Assembly (NCBI GenBank): GCA_021647365.1 | Contig: JAKIUW010000015.1 | Coordinates: forward strand, 15,257-79,256 | Direction: 5' to 3' | From: Cocleimonas sp. | GTDB taxonomy: Bacteria > Pseudomonadota > Gammaproteobacteria > Thiotrichales > Thiotrichaceae | Length of the DNA: 64,000 nucleotides | Shown here: positions 16,762 to 25,004 of the stretch, one piece after another | How the letters are laid out: each line of letters begins with the position of its first letter | How positions within the stretch are numbered: the first letter of the stretch is position 1 | The notes under the pieces: model-generated | Seen by the model: only the letters and a program-made list of their open reading frames with translations | Told to the model about the DNA's origin: nothing | Databases searched by the model: none | Made by a program: the position numbers and the translations under genes

Positions 16762-17768
16762 TATTGTCTGCCGCCCTTTGGTTTTCTCTTTTTCGAACCT
16801 TTTTGTTGTTTTGTTTTTGTCGGCTTGCTAATAACCACCTTTTCTTCTGCACCCTCTTCCTTGTTTTCTTTTTCTTCTTCTAACGCTTGTTTCTTTGCTT
16901 CAATTTCAGCGACAGCTTCTTCAGTAGTTTTAATGGAATAATCTGCGCGCCAAATCATTAGTATCTCACGCGTCTTAGTAAAATCGGCAAGTGAGCGGGC
17001 CTTTACTTTCATAAAAGAATCACCAGGGTTATAGGCGACCTTGTTTACTTTTGCGACAGGGAAATCTGGCGGGAAAAGTTGCCCTAGCCCCGAACTTACA
17101 AACACATCGCCAGTTTGAATATCCATGCTGGTTTCGACGTGCTTTAACTCAAGCTGGTTAAATTTTCCTGTACCTGATGCCAATGCACCCAAGCCTGTAC
17201 GCGTATTTCGCACATGAATATCGTGCCTTAGATCGGTTAGCTGAATTATCATTGCCGAATCTGGCGTGACGCTTTCAACTTGTCCGTAAATATTATTATT
17301 GGATAGTGCAACTTGCCCTACAAAAATACCTTCATTTGTGCCTTTGTTAATAACAACGGTTCGGCTAAAAGGATTTGCAGATACGGACAATATTTCTGCC
17401 AAAGTGAATTTTTCACGCACTGCTGGTGTTGCATCTAACTGCTTTCTGAGTCGTTGATTTTCACGTGCTATAGAAAAGTATTTTTGATCTCTTGCGGCAT
17501 ATACACCCACCAAAGTGCGTAACTCACGGTTATCGCTAGAGAGTGTTTGATGCTGGGTGAAAAACTCTTTGGTGGAATTTGTAATACTGTAGGGTAGGTC
17601 AACCGCATATTCCAACGGATATACAAGAAGCTTTAATACCGTCCGCAATGGATTCACACGTGAGCCACGATAATCAACAACCATCAGCGCACCAGAAAGC
17701 AAAGCTAAAATTGTAAACTTAATCAGATAAGATTGTTGTTTACTATCGTCTCGATCAAGATTGTAAAT
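16761..17768 (-). CDS. mreC: Rod shape-determining protein MreC
   Basis: Periplasmic scaffold of the elongasome, anchored by one N-terminal helix. The family-type membrane segment is YLIKFTILALLSGALMVVDY. A start at the downstream TTG (17702) would cut this helix, so the start must lie upstream. The frame is open back to a TAG at 17778-17780, and no ATG, GTG or TTG occurs before the helix. An ATT at 17766-17768 stands six bases after TAGGAG and would give 335 residues. A coiled coil follows (NRELRTLVGVYAARD, ENQRLRKQL), then the beta domains with VGQVALSNNNIYGQVESV and GDVFVSSGLGQLFPPDFPVAKV. The Lys/Glu-rich tail is low complexity. Confidence 0.85.
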   Translation of the reverse strand: MYNLDRDDSKQQSYLIKFTILALLSGALMVVDYRGSRVNPLRTVLKLLVYPLEYAVDLPYSITNSTKEFFTQHQTLSSDNRELRTLVGVYAARDQKYFSIARENQRLRKQLDATPAVREKFTLAEILSVSANPFSRTVVINKGTNEGIFVGQVALSNNNIYGQVESVTPDSAMIIQLTDLRHDIHVRNTRTGLGALASGTGKFNQLELKHVETSMDIQTGDVFVSSGLGQLFPPDFPVAKVNKVAYNPGDSFMKVKARSLADFTKTREILMIWRADYSIKTTEEAVAEIEAKKQALEEEKENKEEGAEEKVVISKPTKTKQQKGSKKRKPKGGRQ

Positions 17769-17898
17769 AACCGACTCCTAGGTTTTTTGTATTATCTGAA
17801 ATGTCGATAGAAAATACATTATCCCTTGCTTCAACCACTACTACATATTGCTCCGCAATACTCTGCATACTTTTTTGGCTCTTGGGGAGCCTTAAATA

Positions 17899-17924
17899 GC
17901 AACACCCCCCCACTTTTACATGAT
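17899..17924 (-). repeat. G-tract repeat, solo copy between mreB and mreC
   Basis: Minus-strand copy (CATCATGTAAAAGTG, GGGGGGTGTTGC) placed 26 bases after the mreB stop and upstream of mreC. It lies inside the mreBCD operon transcript, so a solo copy evidently need not stop transcription. Confidence 0.9.
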
Positions 17925-17949
17925 GGAATAAACTATTCATCAGATGGAA

Positions 17950-18993
17950 CTACTCTGATGCCCAAAAACCAAAGCCATCATCATCCAGCATTTCTAAGAT
18001 ACGCCCGCCACCTCTAGCCACACACGTAAGTGGATCATCCGCAACTAGAACAGGAATCCCTGTCTCTTCCATCAATAGGCGATCAAGATCACGCAATAAC
18101 GCGCCACCACCTGTTAATACGATACCTCTATCCGCAACATCTGCGCCTAATTCAGGCGGTGTTTGCTCTAACGCTGTTTTCACCGCACTCACAATGCCGA
18201 ATAATGGCTCTTGTAAGGCTTCTAAAATTTCATTACTGGTTAGCGTAAAACTACGTGGCACGCCTTCTGCTAAGTTGCGTCCCTTTACTTCCATTTCTTG
18301 TAATTCTTTACCAGGGTAGGCTGAGCCGATAGTGCATTTAATGTTTTCAGCGGTCGCCTCACCAATCAACATGCCGTAGTTACGGCGTACATAGCTGATA
18401 ATCGCATCGTCCAAACGATCACCACCGATACGCACTGATGCCGAATACACGATGCCACGTAGCGACATGATGGCAACTTCTGATGTGCCTCCACCTATAT
18501 CCAAAACCATTGAACCAACCGCTTCATCGATAGGAATTCCCGCACCAATTGCCGCCGCCATGGGTTCTTCAACCAAATACACTTTTCGTGCACCTGCGCC
18601 CATGGCTGAATCTTTAATCGCACGGCGTTCAACTTGTGTTGCACCACACGGCACACAGATAACGACTCTTGGCCCGCCGAAAATCTTCTTCGCTGATACT
18701 TTATTAATAAAGTGTTGCAACATGATTTCGGTGTAAGTGAAGTCGGCGATTACACCGTCTTTCATCGGGCGAATGGCAGTAATGTTTTCGGGCGTACGAC
18801 CCAACATTTTCTTCGCTTCAATACCGACTGCTTCAATCTTCTTTGGCCCACCTGGACCACGGTCTTGACGGATAGCGACTACCGAAGGCTCATCCAAAAC
18901 GATGCCTTTACCACGCATATAAATTAAAGTATTTGCTGTTCCCAAGTCGATAGAAATATCACTTGAAAACAGACTGAAAAATGATTTAAACAT
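17950..18993 (-). CDS. mreB: Rod shape-determining protein MreB
   Basis: Bacterial actin homologue, 347 residues as usual. Motifs: phosphate-1 IDLGTANTLIYMRGKGIVLDEPS-type start near residue 16 (seen as DLGTANTLIY), VEEPMAAAIGAG, phosphate-2 MVLDIGGGTSEVAIMSL, and the adenosine motif GIVLTGGGALLRDLD. It forms membrane-associated filaments that guide lateral wall synthesis with MreC, MreD and RodA/PBP2. First gene of the mreBCD operon. A short inverted repeat lies about 75-100 bases upstream. Confidence 0.97.
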   Translation of the reverse strand: MFKSFFSLFSSDISIDLGTANTLIYMRGKGIVLDEPSVVAIRQDRGPGGPKKIEAVGIEAKKMLGRTPENITAIRPMKDGVIADFTYTEIMLQHFINKVSAKKIFGGPRVVICVPCGATQVERRAIKDSAMGAGARKVYLVEEPMAAAIGAGIPIDEAVGSMVLDIGGGTSEVAIMSLRGIVYSASVRIGGDRLDDAIISYVRRNYGMLIGEATAENIKCTIGSAYPGKELQEMEVKGRNLAEGVPRSFTLTSNEILEALQEPLFGIVSAVKTALEQTPPELGADVADRGIVLTGGGALLRDLDRLLMEETGIPVLVADDPLTCVARGGGRILEMLDDDGFGFWASE

Positions 18994-19313
18994 AGAAAGA
19001 AATTTCCGATTATTCTAGTGTCACATTGCGCACAAAAAGCGCGCAAAAAGAATATAAAAAAAGTGCCAGATAGTTATTATAAAATATCTGGACTAGCCCC
19101 TGAATTTTTTAGCGTTATATTATAAAAAATGTTAGCCAGACAACAGCTTAATGTCCTTAAAATCAACAAGCCTAATATCAACATTAATATAATCAGCGTA
19201 ATGTACCAACCATAGACATTTAGAGCAAGTTTAACGCCTATTAATTTGCGTTAACCCTATACTCTGATTTAGAATGCGCGCCCTGTCCCCGTCATATTTA
19301 ATTGATATTTACC
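18994..19313. promoter_or_regulatory. Divergent intergenic region between mreB and a flavodoxin-fold oxidoreductase
   Basis: 320 bases, AT-rich, no gene seen. It contains the inverted repeat CCAGATA...TATCTGG at 19066-19091, with an outer AGT/ACT match, in front of mreB. This could be an operator or a weak hairpin. The rest holds the two promoter regions, which I cannot place exactly. Confidence 0.45.
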
Positions 19314-19892
19314 ATGAAAGTTCTCATCGTCTTCACCCATCCAAATCCGAATAGTTTTAATCACGCTTTACTAGAAAGTATTGCCGCAGGTTTAGAAGAA
19401 TCTGGGCACGAGGTAAGAATTAAAGACCTTTATCAAGAGAACTTTAACCCTATTCTTTCAGCAAATGATTTAACTGTATTGCATACAGGAAAAATCCCAA
19501 AGAATATCGCCAAAGAGCAAGAGCAACTTTTATGGGCAGATGGACTAGTTTTCATTTATCCGCTTTGGTGGTTTGATCGCCCAGCCATGCTTAAAGGCTG
19601 GTTTGATATTGTATTAACCAATGGCTTAGCATTTGAATATTCAAGCGAAGGCGTAAAAGGTTTACTCAAACACAAAAAAGCATTGGTGATTATTACCGCC
19701 GGTGGCTCAGAAGATTACTTTAAAGATAACGATGCATTACAACTGATTCATCGCCCTGTTACTGATGGCACGCTTTCTTTTTGTGGTATTAAGGATGTAT
19801 CACACCAAATTTATTATGATATTTCTAATTTGAGTGATAATGAACGTACGGCTATTTTAGAAAAAACTAAAGAAACAGGCATTAATTTTTAA
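19314..19892 (+). CDS. NAD(P)H dehydrogenase (quinone)-like flavoprotein
   Basis: 192 residues with the flavodoxin-like fold of NQO1/KefF/MdaB-type quinone reductases. The phosphate-binding N-terminus is VLIVFTHPNPNSFNHALLESI, and the family signature is DGLVFIYPLWWFDRPAMLKGWFD. It binds FMN or FAD and passes two electrons from NAD(P)H to quinones. ATG at 19314 is preferred to 19302 because homologous sequence starts at MKVLIV. It is 25 bases ahead of the esterase gene, so the two may be co-transcribed. Confidence 0.85.
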   Translation: MKVLIVFTHPNPNSFNHALLESIAAGLEESGHEVRIKDLYQENFNPILSANDLTVLHTGKIPKNIAKEQEQLLWADGLVFIYPLWWFDRPAMLKGWFDIVLTNGLAFEYSSEGVKGLLKHKKALVIITAGGSEDYFKDNDALQLIHRPVTDGTLSFCGIKDVSHQIYYDISNLSDNERTAILEKTKETGINF

Positions 19893-19917
19893 TTAATACC
19901 ACATTGAATAGAAAGCG

Positions 19918-20715
19918 ATGGAATTACTCAACTACAGAATCTTTTCCCCAGAAGGTGATGCAAATAAAGCCGCAACACCGCTTTTTATTCTTCATGGCTT
20001 ACTTGGTTCAATGGACAATTGGCGCACGCAAGCTAAACGCCTTTCACAAACTCGCACGGTTATCACAGTCGATTTGCGCAACCACGGAGACTCTCCGCAT
20101 ATAAAGGGAATGAGTTATCGCGAGATGTATGAAGATGTTATAAAAGTAGCCCAAGCCGAAAACATCAAAAGCTTTCATCTACTCGGTCATTCAATGGGTG
20201 GTAAAGTAGCGATGCAATTAGCGCTGGCTCACCCAGAGATGGTTGAAAGCCTGATTGTTGTCGATATTGCACCCAAGCCCTACCCGCTTTGGCATCAAAA
20301 CATGTTTCAAGCAGTGATGACTGCACCTATCGAAACAGCCAAGTCACGACAAGAGCTTGATGATCACCTTAAAATAGCGATTGAAGATAGAGCCGAACGT
20401 AGCTTTATGCTTAAAAACATTAAAAGAAATGGAATAACTTATGCATGGAAGCCAAACCTCAAAGAAATCAGCCGTGGTTATTTAAAAATAGCAGGATTCA
20501 CAACCGCATTAGCGCAATATTCAAATAAAGCGTTTTTCATCAAAGGTGAAAACTCGCCTTATATTCAAGATTCAGACAACACATTAATACAATCTTTATT
20601 TCCAAACTCTACAATTACAACTATAAAAAACAGCGGGCATCTTCCCCATATTCAGCAAAAAGACAATTTCTTTGATGCTGTATCATTATTTCTATTACCT
20701 TTCGAAGATCTTTAA
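19918..20715 (+). CDS. ybfF: Alpha/beta hydrolase, YbfF-like esterase
   Basis: 265 residues. LFILHGLLGSMDNW provides the oxyanion hole, VDLRNHGDSPH follows strand 4, and the nucleophile elbow is LLGHSMGGKVAM (Ser about residue 99). IVVDIAPKPYP fits YbfF-type acyl-CoA/thioesterase-like esterases. The catalytic histidine is probably in NSGHLPHIQ near the C-terminus. Cytoplasmic, no signal peptide. The substrate cannot be told from sequence. Confidence 0.85.
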   Translation: MELLNYRIFSPEGDANKAATPLFILHGLLGSMDNWRTQAKRLSQTRTVITVDLRNHGDSPHIKGMSYREMYEDVIKVAQAENIKSFHLLGHSMGGKVAMQLALAHPEMVESLIVVDIAPKPYPLWHQNMFQAVMTAPIETAKSRQELDDHLKIAIEDRAERSFMLKNIKRNGITYAWKPNLKEISRGYLKIAGFTTALAQYSNKAFFIKGENSPYIQDSDNTLIQSLFPNSTITTIKNSGHLPHIQQKDNFFDAVSLFLLPFEDL

Positions 20716-20878
20716 AGCACCGTATATCGCGCTTTCCTACCTAAATTCAATTTGTTTTTAAATAATACTTGATAAATAACAAAGTAGTATATTAGAATAT
20801 ACTCATATTCGAAATTACTTAAACGCGTTTATACATTTTTATAACTTAAATATCACATCAACTTACAAGGAATACATC

Positions 20879-21436
20879 ATGAAATTACAAGCTATCACAT
20901 TTACAGCTCTTATCGCATTAACTGGTACTGCTTCTGCAAACTGGTTTGATGGTTTTAACAACGGTACAGGCAACGGAAACGCATACGGTAATGGTGCTGC
21001 TAACGGAACAACTGCTGGCAACGCTATCGGAAATGCTAATGCAAACGGTACTGGTTGGGGCACAGGTAAAGGCGACGCAGACGGCGAAATCGACTTCTCT
21101 ATCTCTTTCAAAGGAAAGGGTAGCACAGACATGAACACAGCTGGCAACCTAACGGGTAACGGTCAAGGCGCTGGTAACACGACTGCAAATGCTAACGGTG
21201 CAACTAACATGACTGGTAACGGTCTTGCTAACGGCACAGGTTCTAACGCTACAAACGGCGCTGCTACAACGGGTAGCTATGCACCTGCAGGTTTTAATCC
21301 TTCATTTGCTCCACAAGCTGCTGCAACTCAAGACTACACAGCTCTTAAAGCACAGTGGGAAGCACAAGCAAAACAAGCTGCTGAAATGCTAAAGCGCATC
21401 GAAGCTGCACAAAAAGCTGCTGCTACAAAGTCTTAA
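20879..21436 (+). CDS. Secreted Gly/Asn/Thr/Ala-rich low-complexity protein
   Basis: 185 residues. A clear signal peptide (MKLQAITFTALIALTGTASA) is cut before NWFDGFNNG. Residues about 27-150 consist of irregular repeats of G-N-G, A-N-G and T-G-N with very few charged residues. A C-terminal helix, YTALKAQWEAQAKQAAEMLK, ends the protein. The composition recalls the sulfur globule envelope proteins of sulfur-oxidising gammaproteobacteria, but it could equally be an adhesive or matrix protein. A good ribosome site (CAAGGA) precedes the ATG, codon use is strongly biased to a few GGT/AAC/GCT codons, and a terminator follows, all suggesting high expression. Confidence 0.6.
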   Translation: MKLQAITFTALIALTGTASANWFDGFNNGTGNGNAYGNGAANGTTAGNAIGNANANGTGWGTGKGDADGEIDFSISFKGKGSTDMNTAGNLTGNGQGAGNTTANANGATNMTGNGLANGTGSNATNGAATTGSYAPAGFNPSFAPQAAATQDYTALKAQWEAQAKQAAEMLKRIEAAQKAAATKS

Positions 21437-21459
21437 TCGACTAGAGCTTTATAAGCTTC

Positions 21460-21488
21460 AAAAAGCCTCGCATTTGCGGGGCTTTTTT
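21460..21488 (+). terminator. Rho-independent terminator after the Gly/Asn-rich protein gene
   Basis: AAAAAGCCTCGC, loop ATTT, GCGGGGCTTTTTT, 24 bases after the stop codon. Confidence 0.92.
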
Positions 21489-21570
21489 GTGCCTAAAAAA
21501 ACCTCACAAATAATAACCAAGTAAAATACTCAAGAAATATTTCTCGATTTGAGAATAATCAATGAAAGGC

Positions 21571-21620
21571 AACCTGCAAGTTAGTATATTAGCAGATATT
21601 AATACACTAACTTGCAGGTT
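21571..21620 (+). promoter_or_regulatory. Hairpin directly upstream of the start codon at 21626
   Basis: AACCTGCAAGTTAGTATAT at 21571-21589 is mirrored by ATACACTAACTTGCAGGTT at 21602-21620, with 18 of 19 pairs and a 12-base loop. The right arm contains GCAGG, the only purine-rich stretch in front of the ATG five bases later. Folding would therefore hide the ribosome site. This may be translational control, or a terminator-like barrier. Confidence 0.6.
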
Positions 21621-21625
21621 CTCCC

Positions 21626-22828
21626 ATGTTGATCAAAAACTTAAATGAAAAATACAATCCATTGTATTTTCTTGCCGCATTAGGCGCTGGCGGTTTAGCC
21701 GTATCCTTCTTTATGTATCCAAACTTTATGTTGGAACACAAAGACACGCCAATGCTTACCTTTAACCAGCTTTACCCCATTTTAATGGGCGAAGATAAAC
21801 TCACCGCTATTTTATTATCTGGCGCTTTAGTCGCTATTATTGCTTTAGCTGTTTTGCACTTTCGTCTTCTATTTTGGAATATCAGCGAATATCGAAAATT
21901 CAAAAAAACAGATGCGTTTCAATCGCTGAAAGATTCTAATCGCGAAATATCATTAATGGTGATTCCACTAACCTTAGCCATGAGCGTTAATGTTGCCTTT
22001 ATTCTTGGCGCGGTCTTTGTGCCTAATTTATGGAGCGTGGTCGAATACCTCTTTCCTGCTGCTATCGCAACCTTCCTCGCTATCGGCATTTATGCTTTGA
22101 AGATTTTATCTGATTACTTTACGCGTATCTTTATTAAAGGTGACTTCAAGTTTTCTGAAAATAATAACTTCACACAGATGATCGCAATTTTTGCTTTAAC
22201 CATGGTAGCAGTTGGCTTAGCTGCACCTGGCGCAATGAGCCATCACAAAGAAATTAATGCCATAGGCATGTTCTTATCAATTTTCTTCTTATCAATCGCT
22301 ATTATCTTAGGTGTGATAAAGATGATTTTAGGCTTTAAATCAACGCTAAAGCACGGTGTTGATAAAGGCACCAGCGCCAGCCTTTGGATGATGATTCCAA
22401 TCCTAACGCTAATGGGCATTACCATTATTCGTTTAACAATGGGCTTGCACCACGGCTTTGAAGAAACGCTTTCTAAACCTTCATTCTTCATTATTACGTC
22501 AGTTGTAATATCACTACAAATTTTTATCGGTTTGATTGGCTACAAGGTCATGAAGTCAGTAGGCTACTTTAAAGACCACAGCCAAGGTGACAGCGCCAAT
22601 GCGGGTAGCTTCGCGCTAATCTGCCCAGGCGTTGCTTTCTTTGTATTTGGCATGTTCTTTCTAGTATTTGGATTAGTGCAAAATGGTTTGGTTGAGATGA
22701 TGTCACCTGCATTCTTTGTATTACTTGCACCCTTGGTTTTAGTGCAGATGCAAACATTACGCGTGTTCTTCCGTCTACTTTGCAAAGTAACAGCTTGTGG
22801 ACCTTGTAAAGTTAGCTTGCCAGCTTGA
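21626..22828 (+). CDS. Multi-pass membrane protein with C-terminal CGPC motif (TsoY-like)
   Basis: 400 residues with about ten hydrophobic helices (FLAALGAGGLAVSFFMY, AILLSGALVAIIALAVLHF, MVIPLTLAMSVNVAFILGAVF and others). It ends in VTACGPCKVSLPA, a C-x-x-C pair placed after the last helix. The layout resembles what I recall of TsoY-type (seleno)proteins, in which a redox Cys or Sec motif follows a TDT-like membrane domain. This is from memory and not certain. A start codon right behind a strong hairpin and a terminator after the stop make it a single-gene unit. Confidence 0.55.
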   Translation: MLIKNLNEKYNPLYFLAALGAGGLAVSFFMYPNFMLEHKDTPMLTFNQLYPILMGEDKLTAILLSGALVAIIALAVLHFRLLFWNISEYRKFKKTDAFQSLKDSNREISLMVIPLTLAMSVNVAFILGAVFVPNLWSVVEYLFPAAIATFLAIGIYALKILSDYFTRIFIKGDFKFSENNNFTQMIAIFALTMVAVGLAAPGAMSHHKEINAIGMFLSIFFLSIAIILGVIKMILGFKSTLKHGVDKGTSASLWMMIPILTLMGITIIRLTMGLHHGFEETLSKPSFFIITSVVISLQIFIGLIGYKVMKSVGYFKDHSQGDSANAGSFALICPGVAFFVFGMFFLVFGLVQNGLVEMMSPAFFVLLAPLVLVQMQTLRVFFRLLCKVTACGPCKVSLPA

Positions 22829-22850
22829 TTAATTAGTTTTTCATTTCACC

Positions 22851-22889
22851 AAAGCCCGCTACGTTATTTAAACTTAGTGGGCTTTTTTT
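22851..22889 (+). terminator. Rho-independent terminator
   Basis: AAAGCCCGCT and AGTGGGCTTTTTTT enclose an AT-rich loop, 23 bases after the stop of the membrane protein gene. Confidence 0.85.
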
Positions 22890-22975
22890 ATTCGCTATTC
22901 ACATCCCCTACTTTTAGTGAGCTTCCCGTTAATTTTTCGATATGGATAACTCAATTATTAGAGTAAAACCGTTAC

Positions 22976-23003
22976 ATGATGTAAAAGTGGGGGGGTGTGC
23001 TTT
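22976..23003 (+). repeat. G-tract repeat, solo copy
   Basis: Plus-strand copy (CATGATGTAAAAGTG, GGGGGGTGTGCTTT). The inner edge reads CATGATG rather than CATCATG, extending the palindromic look. It ends at the last base before the glycerate kinase stop codon on the opposite strand (23004). Confidence 0.93.
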
Positions 23004-24203
23004 CTAATTATAGATACCAATCACTAAATCCATAACATTCGTGCCTGTCGCGCCCGTGGTTATCAAACTCCCTGTATCTTTGAAGAAACTATTGGAATCA
23101 GCACGCTTCAAAAACTCACTGGCCTTTAGTTTTTGCTGATTTCCATATTGCACTGTTAAACCATCGACAACTGCGCCTGTCGCCGTCGTCATTCCGTCTG
23201 ACCCATCCGTTCCAGCCGCCAGTAAATGAGCATTTTCAAAACCATCCATCTCAATCGCAGCAGCTAAAGCTAAGTGCTGATTCCGCCCGCCTTTACCTGC
23301 GTTGGCAGGTAATTTCACCGTTGTTTCACCACCCCAAATACGGAGTATTCCTTTGTTTTCTTGCAAAGCTCTCACACATTTTTTTGCCTCGTTGCTGGTA
23401 TCACCTTGCAAAAACTCTGGCATGATTTTTACTTTATAACCCAATGCTTCCGCTTTAACTGCTGCTGCTTTTTTCGCATCGTCTAAGCAGGCAACAATCT
23501 TCCAGCTAAAATTATCAGGTACTTTATTTGGAATATATTCGCCTAATTTCCCCAACCATTGCTGGGGAAGTTCAGGCAAAGTATTTTCCTTTGTAGGAAA
23601 TAATAAACCTGAGCCAATGATCACAGGATCATCATCAGGCACATCAGAAATCATCAAACAACTTACATCACGTTCACTAATATGAGACCACACCCCCCCA
23701 CTTTTACATGATGATATATGACGGCGTACTGTATTTATTTCATTGATAGGATAGGCATTTGCTAGTAGATAATCTGTGAGGTTTTGTAGTTGCTCTAAGT
23801 CCCAGCCGTCTTGCAACACTTCCACCAACGCGGATGCACCACCAGAAATTAAAAATAGAACCGGTTCTTTTTCAGGTAGGTTTTCTAAAGTTTGAATCAG
23901 CGCTTTACCAGCCTTTAAGCTATTTTCTTTAGGGATGGGATGATCAGACTCCAGACAAGTCAAAACAGAGCTTTGTTGTAATAATTGCGAAAAGTGCCCG
24001 TGTTTGGAAATTACCAAACCACTAATAATCCGCCCAGCAGGCACACCCTGCACCATCGAATCAGCTGCTTTACCAATGGCAACAATGTGAAACTTTTCAG
24101 GGTAGGCATTTGTCGCTAGTTCTTTTTTGACAGCGGCATTTCCAGCAACAGCATCTACGGCTGATAGAAATATGGCTCGTAAGTCCTGAGCGGCATCACT
24201 CAC
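23004..24203 (-). CDS. Glycerate 2-kinase (GckA/TtuD, MOFRL family)
   Basis: 399 residues. The family pattern is clear: IVAIGKAADSM near residue 38, LFLISGGASALVE with the glycine loop, INEINTVRRHIS, MISDVPDDDPVIIGSG, LRIWGGETTVKLP, GKGGRNQHLALAAA and AAGTDGSDGMTTATGAVVDG. It phosphorylates D-glycerate to 2-phosphoglycerate; some members are annotated hydroxypyruvate reductase. The window repeat lies inside the gene (23688-23714) and encodes SSCKSGGVW. Relatives, as I remember them, have a conserved KGG(R/K) motif at the same spacing. Function after this change is an open question. Length is otherwise normal. Confidence 0.85.
   Translation of the reverse strand: MSDAAQDLRAIFLSAVDAVAGNAAVKKELATNAYPEKFHIVAIGKAADSMVQGVPAGRIISGLVISKHGHFSQLLQQSSVLTCLESDHPIPKENSLKAGKALIQTLENLPEKEPVLFLISGGASALVEVLQDGWDLEQLQNLTDYLLANAYPINEINTVRRHISSCKSGGVWSHISERDVSCLMISDVPDDDPVIIGSGLLFPTKENTLPELPQQWLGKLGEYIPNKVPDNFSWKIVACLDDAKKAAAVKAEALGYKVKIMPEFLQGDTSNEAKKCVRALQENKGILRIWGGETTVKLPANAGKGGRNQHLALAAAIEMDGFENAHLLAAGTDGSDGMTTATGAVVDGLTVQYGNQQKLKASEFLKRADSNSFFKDTGSLITTGATGTNVMDLVIGIYN
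23688..23714 (-). repeat. G-tract repeat inside the glycerate kinase gene, in frame
   Basis: Minus strand TCATCATGTAAAAGTG, GGGGGGTGTGG. Read in the gene's frame it gives S-S-C-K-S-G-G-V-W. The distance between the flanking conserved INTVRRHIS and ISDVP segments matches the family, so the repeat seems to replace rather than add codons. Confidence 0.9.
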
Positions 24204-24232
24204 AATGGCAACACCTGCAATAAAACTAAAGC

Positions 24233-24259
24233 ATCATGTAAAAGTGGGGGGGTGTGTTT
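24233..24259 (+). repeat. G-tract repeat, solo copy
   Basis: Plus-strand copy CATCATGTAAAAGTG, GGGGGGTGTGTTTC (one base off the consensus near the end). It lies 29 bases upstream of the glycerate kinase start and 26 bases after the stop of the next gene on the same strand. Confidence 0.93.
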
Positions 24260-24284
24260 CATAAATAACTTCATTTATTAATAT

Positions 24285-24968
24285 TTATTCAATATTAGCG
24301 TCATACACCGAAAGTAATTTCTGTACGAACTTATTATCTTTGTGTTTATGCCTCATTTTAGATAAAGCCTCATCAGAACCTTCGCATAGCTCTTTCATAT
24401 TTTTCAAAATATCTTCTTTACGTTCTTCACTATACATCGGCTCGCCACGAAAGTGATCACAACCATCCCTTCTTTCAATAAAGTAATATACATCAGCAGG
24501 GATATTTGTATCTTGCCCCTCTTTAAACCATTTCTTAAATTGCTTTGCAGGTAATGGCTCGTGCGCTGTGGACAATATAATACCTTCTGAATTCATCAAC
24601 CATAATCTAAAAGCGGGTTTCCCCCCTACCAAATTATTTGCCACTTTTGTTGATGTGTAATAACCACTTTTATCTTCTTGCTTAACACTCGCGACAATAT
24701 AAAGAATAGGAGTTTCTTCATGTCCCATTTTTTTGAGCGCGTTTTTTTGCTTTAAATATTTTTCATTTTCTAAGGATGGAGTCTGAATAACCAGCAACAA
24801 GGTATCGCGAAACTCTTCGCCGTAATAGTACCTTTTTAAATCATCTGAAAAAGTTAATGATGTGTATTTTCGATTACTGTTATCAAAAAACTCAAAATCA
24901 AAAACCTCTGTTGCAAAGCTACTAGCTGAAGAAACCAGAAATGTTATTAATAGTAGTAGTAAACGCAT
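24285..24968 (-). CDS. Exported protein of unknown function
   Basis: 227 residues. The N-terminus MRLLLLLITFLVSSASSFA is a good signal peptide. The middle part (DTLLLVIQTPSLENEKYL, ILYIVASVKQ, AFRLWLMNSEGIILSTAHEP) has the alternating strand and loop pattern seen in thioredoxin-like DUF4174-type domains, but the match is only suggestive. The Lys-rich C-terminal 60 residues include a single CDHF and one further cysteine. It lies between metZ and glycerate kinase on the same strand, and no operon logic is evident. Confidence 0.55.
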   Translation of the reverse strand: MRLLLLLITFLVSSASSFATEVFDFEFFDNSNRKYTSLTFSDDLKRYYYGEEFRDTLLLVIQTPSLENEKYLKQKNALKKMGHEETPILYIVASVKQEDKSGYYTSTKVANNLVGGKPAFRLWLMNSEGIILSTAHEPLPAKQFKKWFKEGQDTNIPADVYYFIERRDGCDHFRGEPMYSEERKEDILKNMKELCEGSDEALSKMRHKHKDNKFVQKLLSVYDANIE

Positions 24969-25004
24969 AATTATTTTCCATTCAAATACTTTATGACATT
25001 ATTT

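Noticed and set aside
17755..17940. Small gene between mreB and mreC on the minus strand
   Set aside because: It contains a repeat copy near its start and overlaps the likely N-terminus of mreC in another frame; no conserved sequence is seen.
22901..22935. Further long-form repeat copy after the CGPC membrane protein
   Set aside because: CCCCTACTTTTAGTGAGC is suggestive, but the hairpin part matches too poorly to list as a feature.
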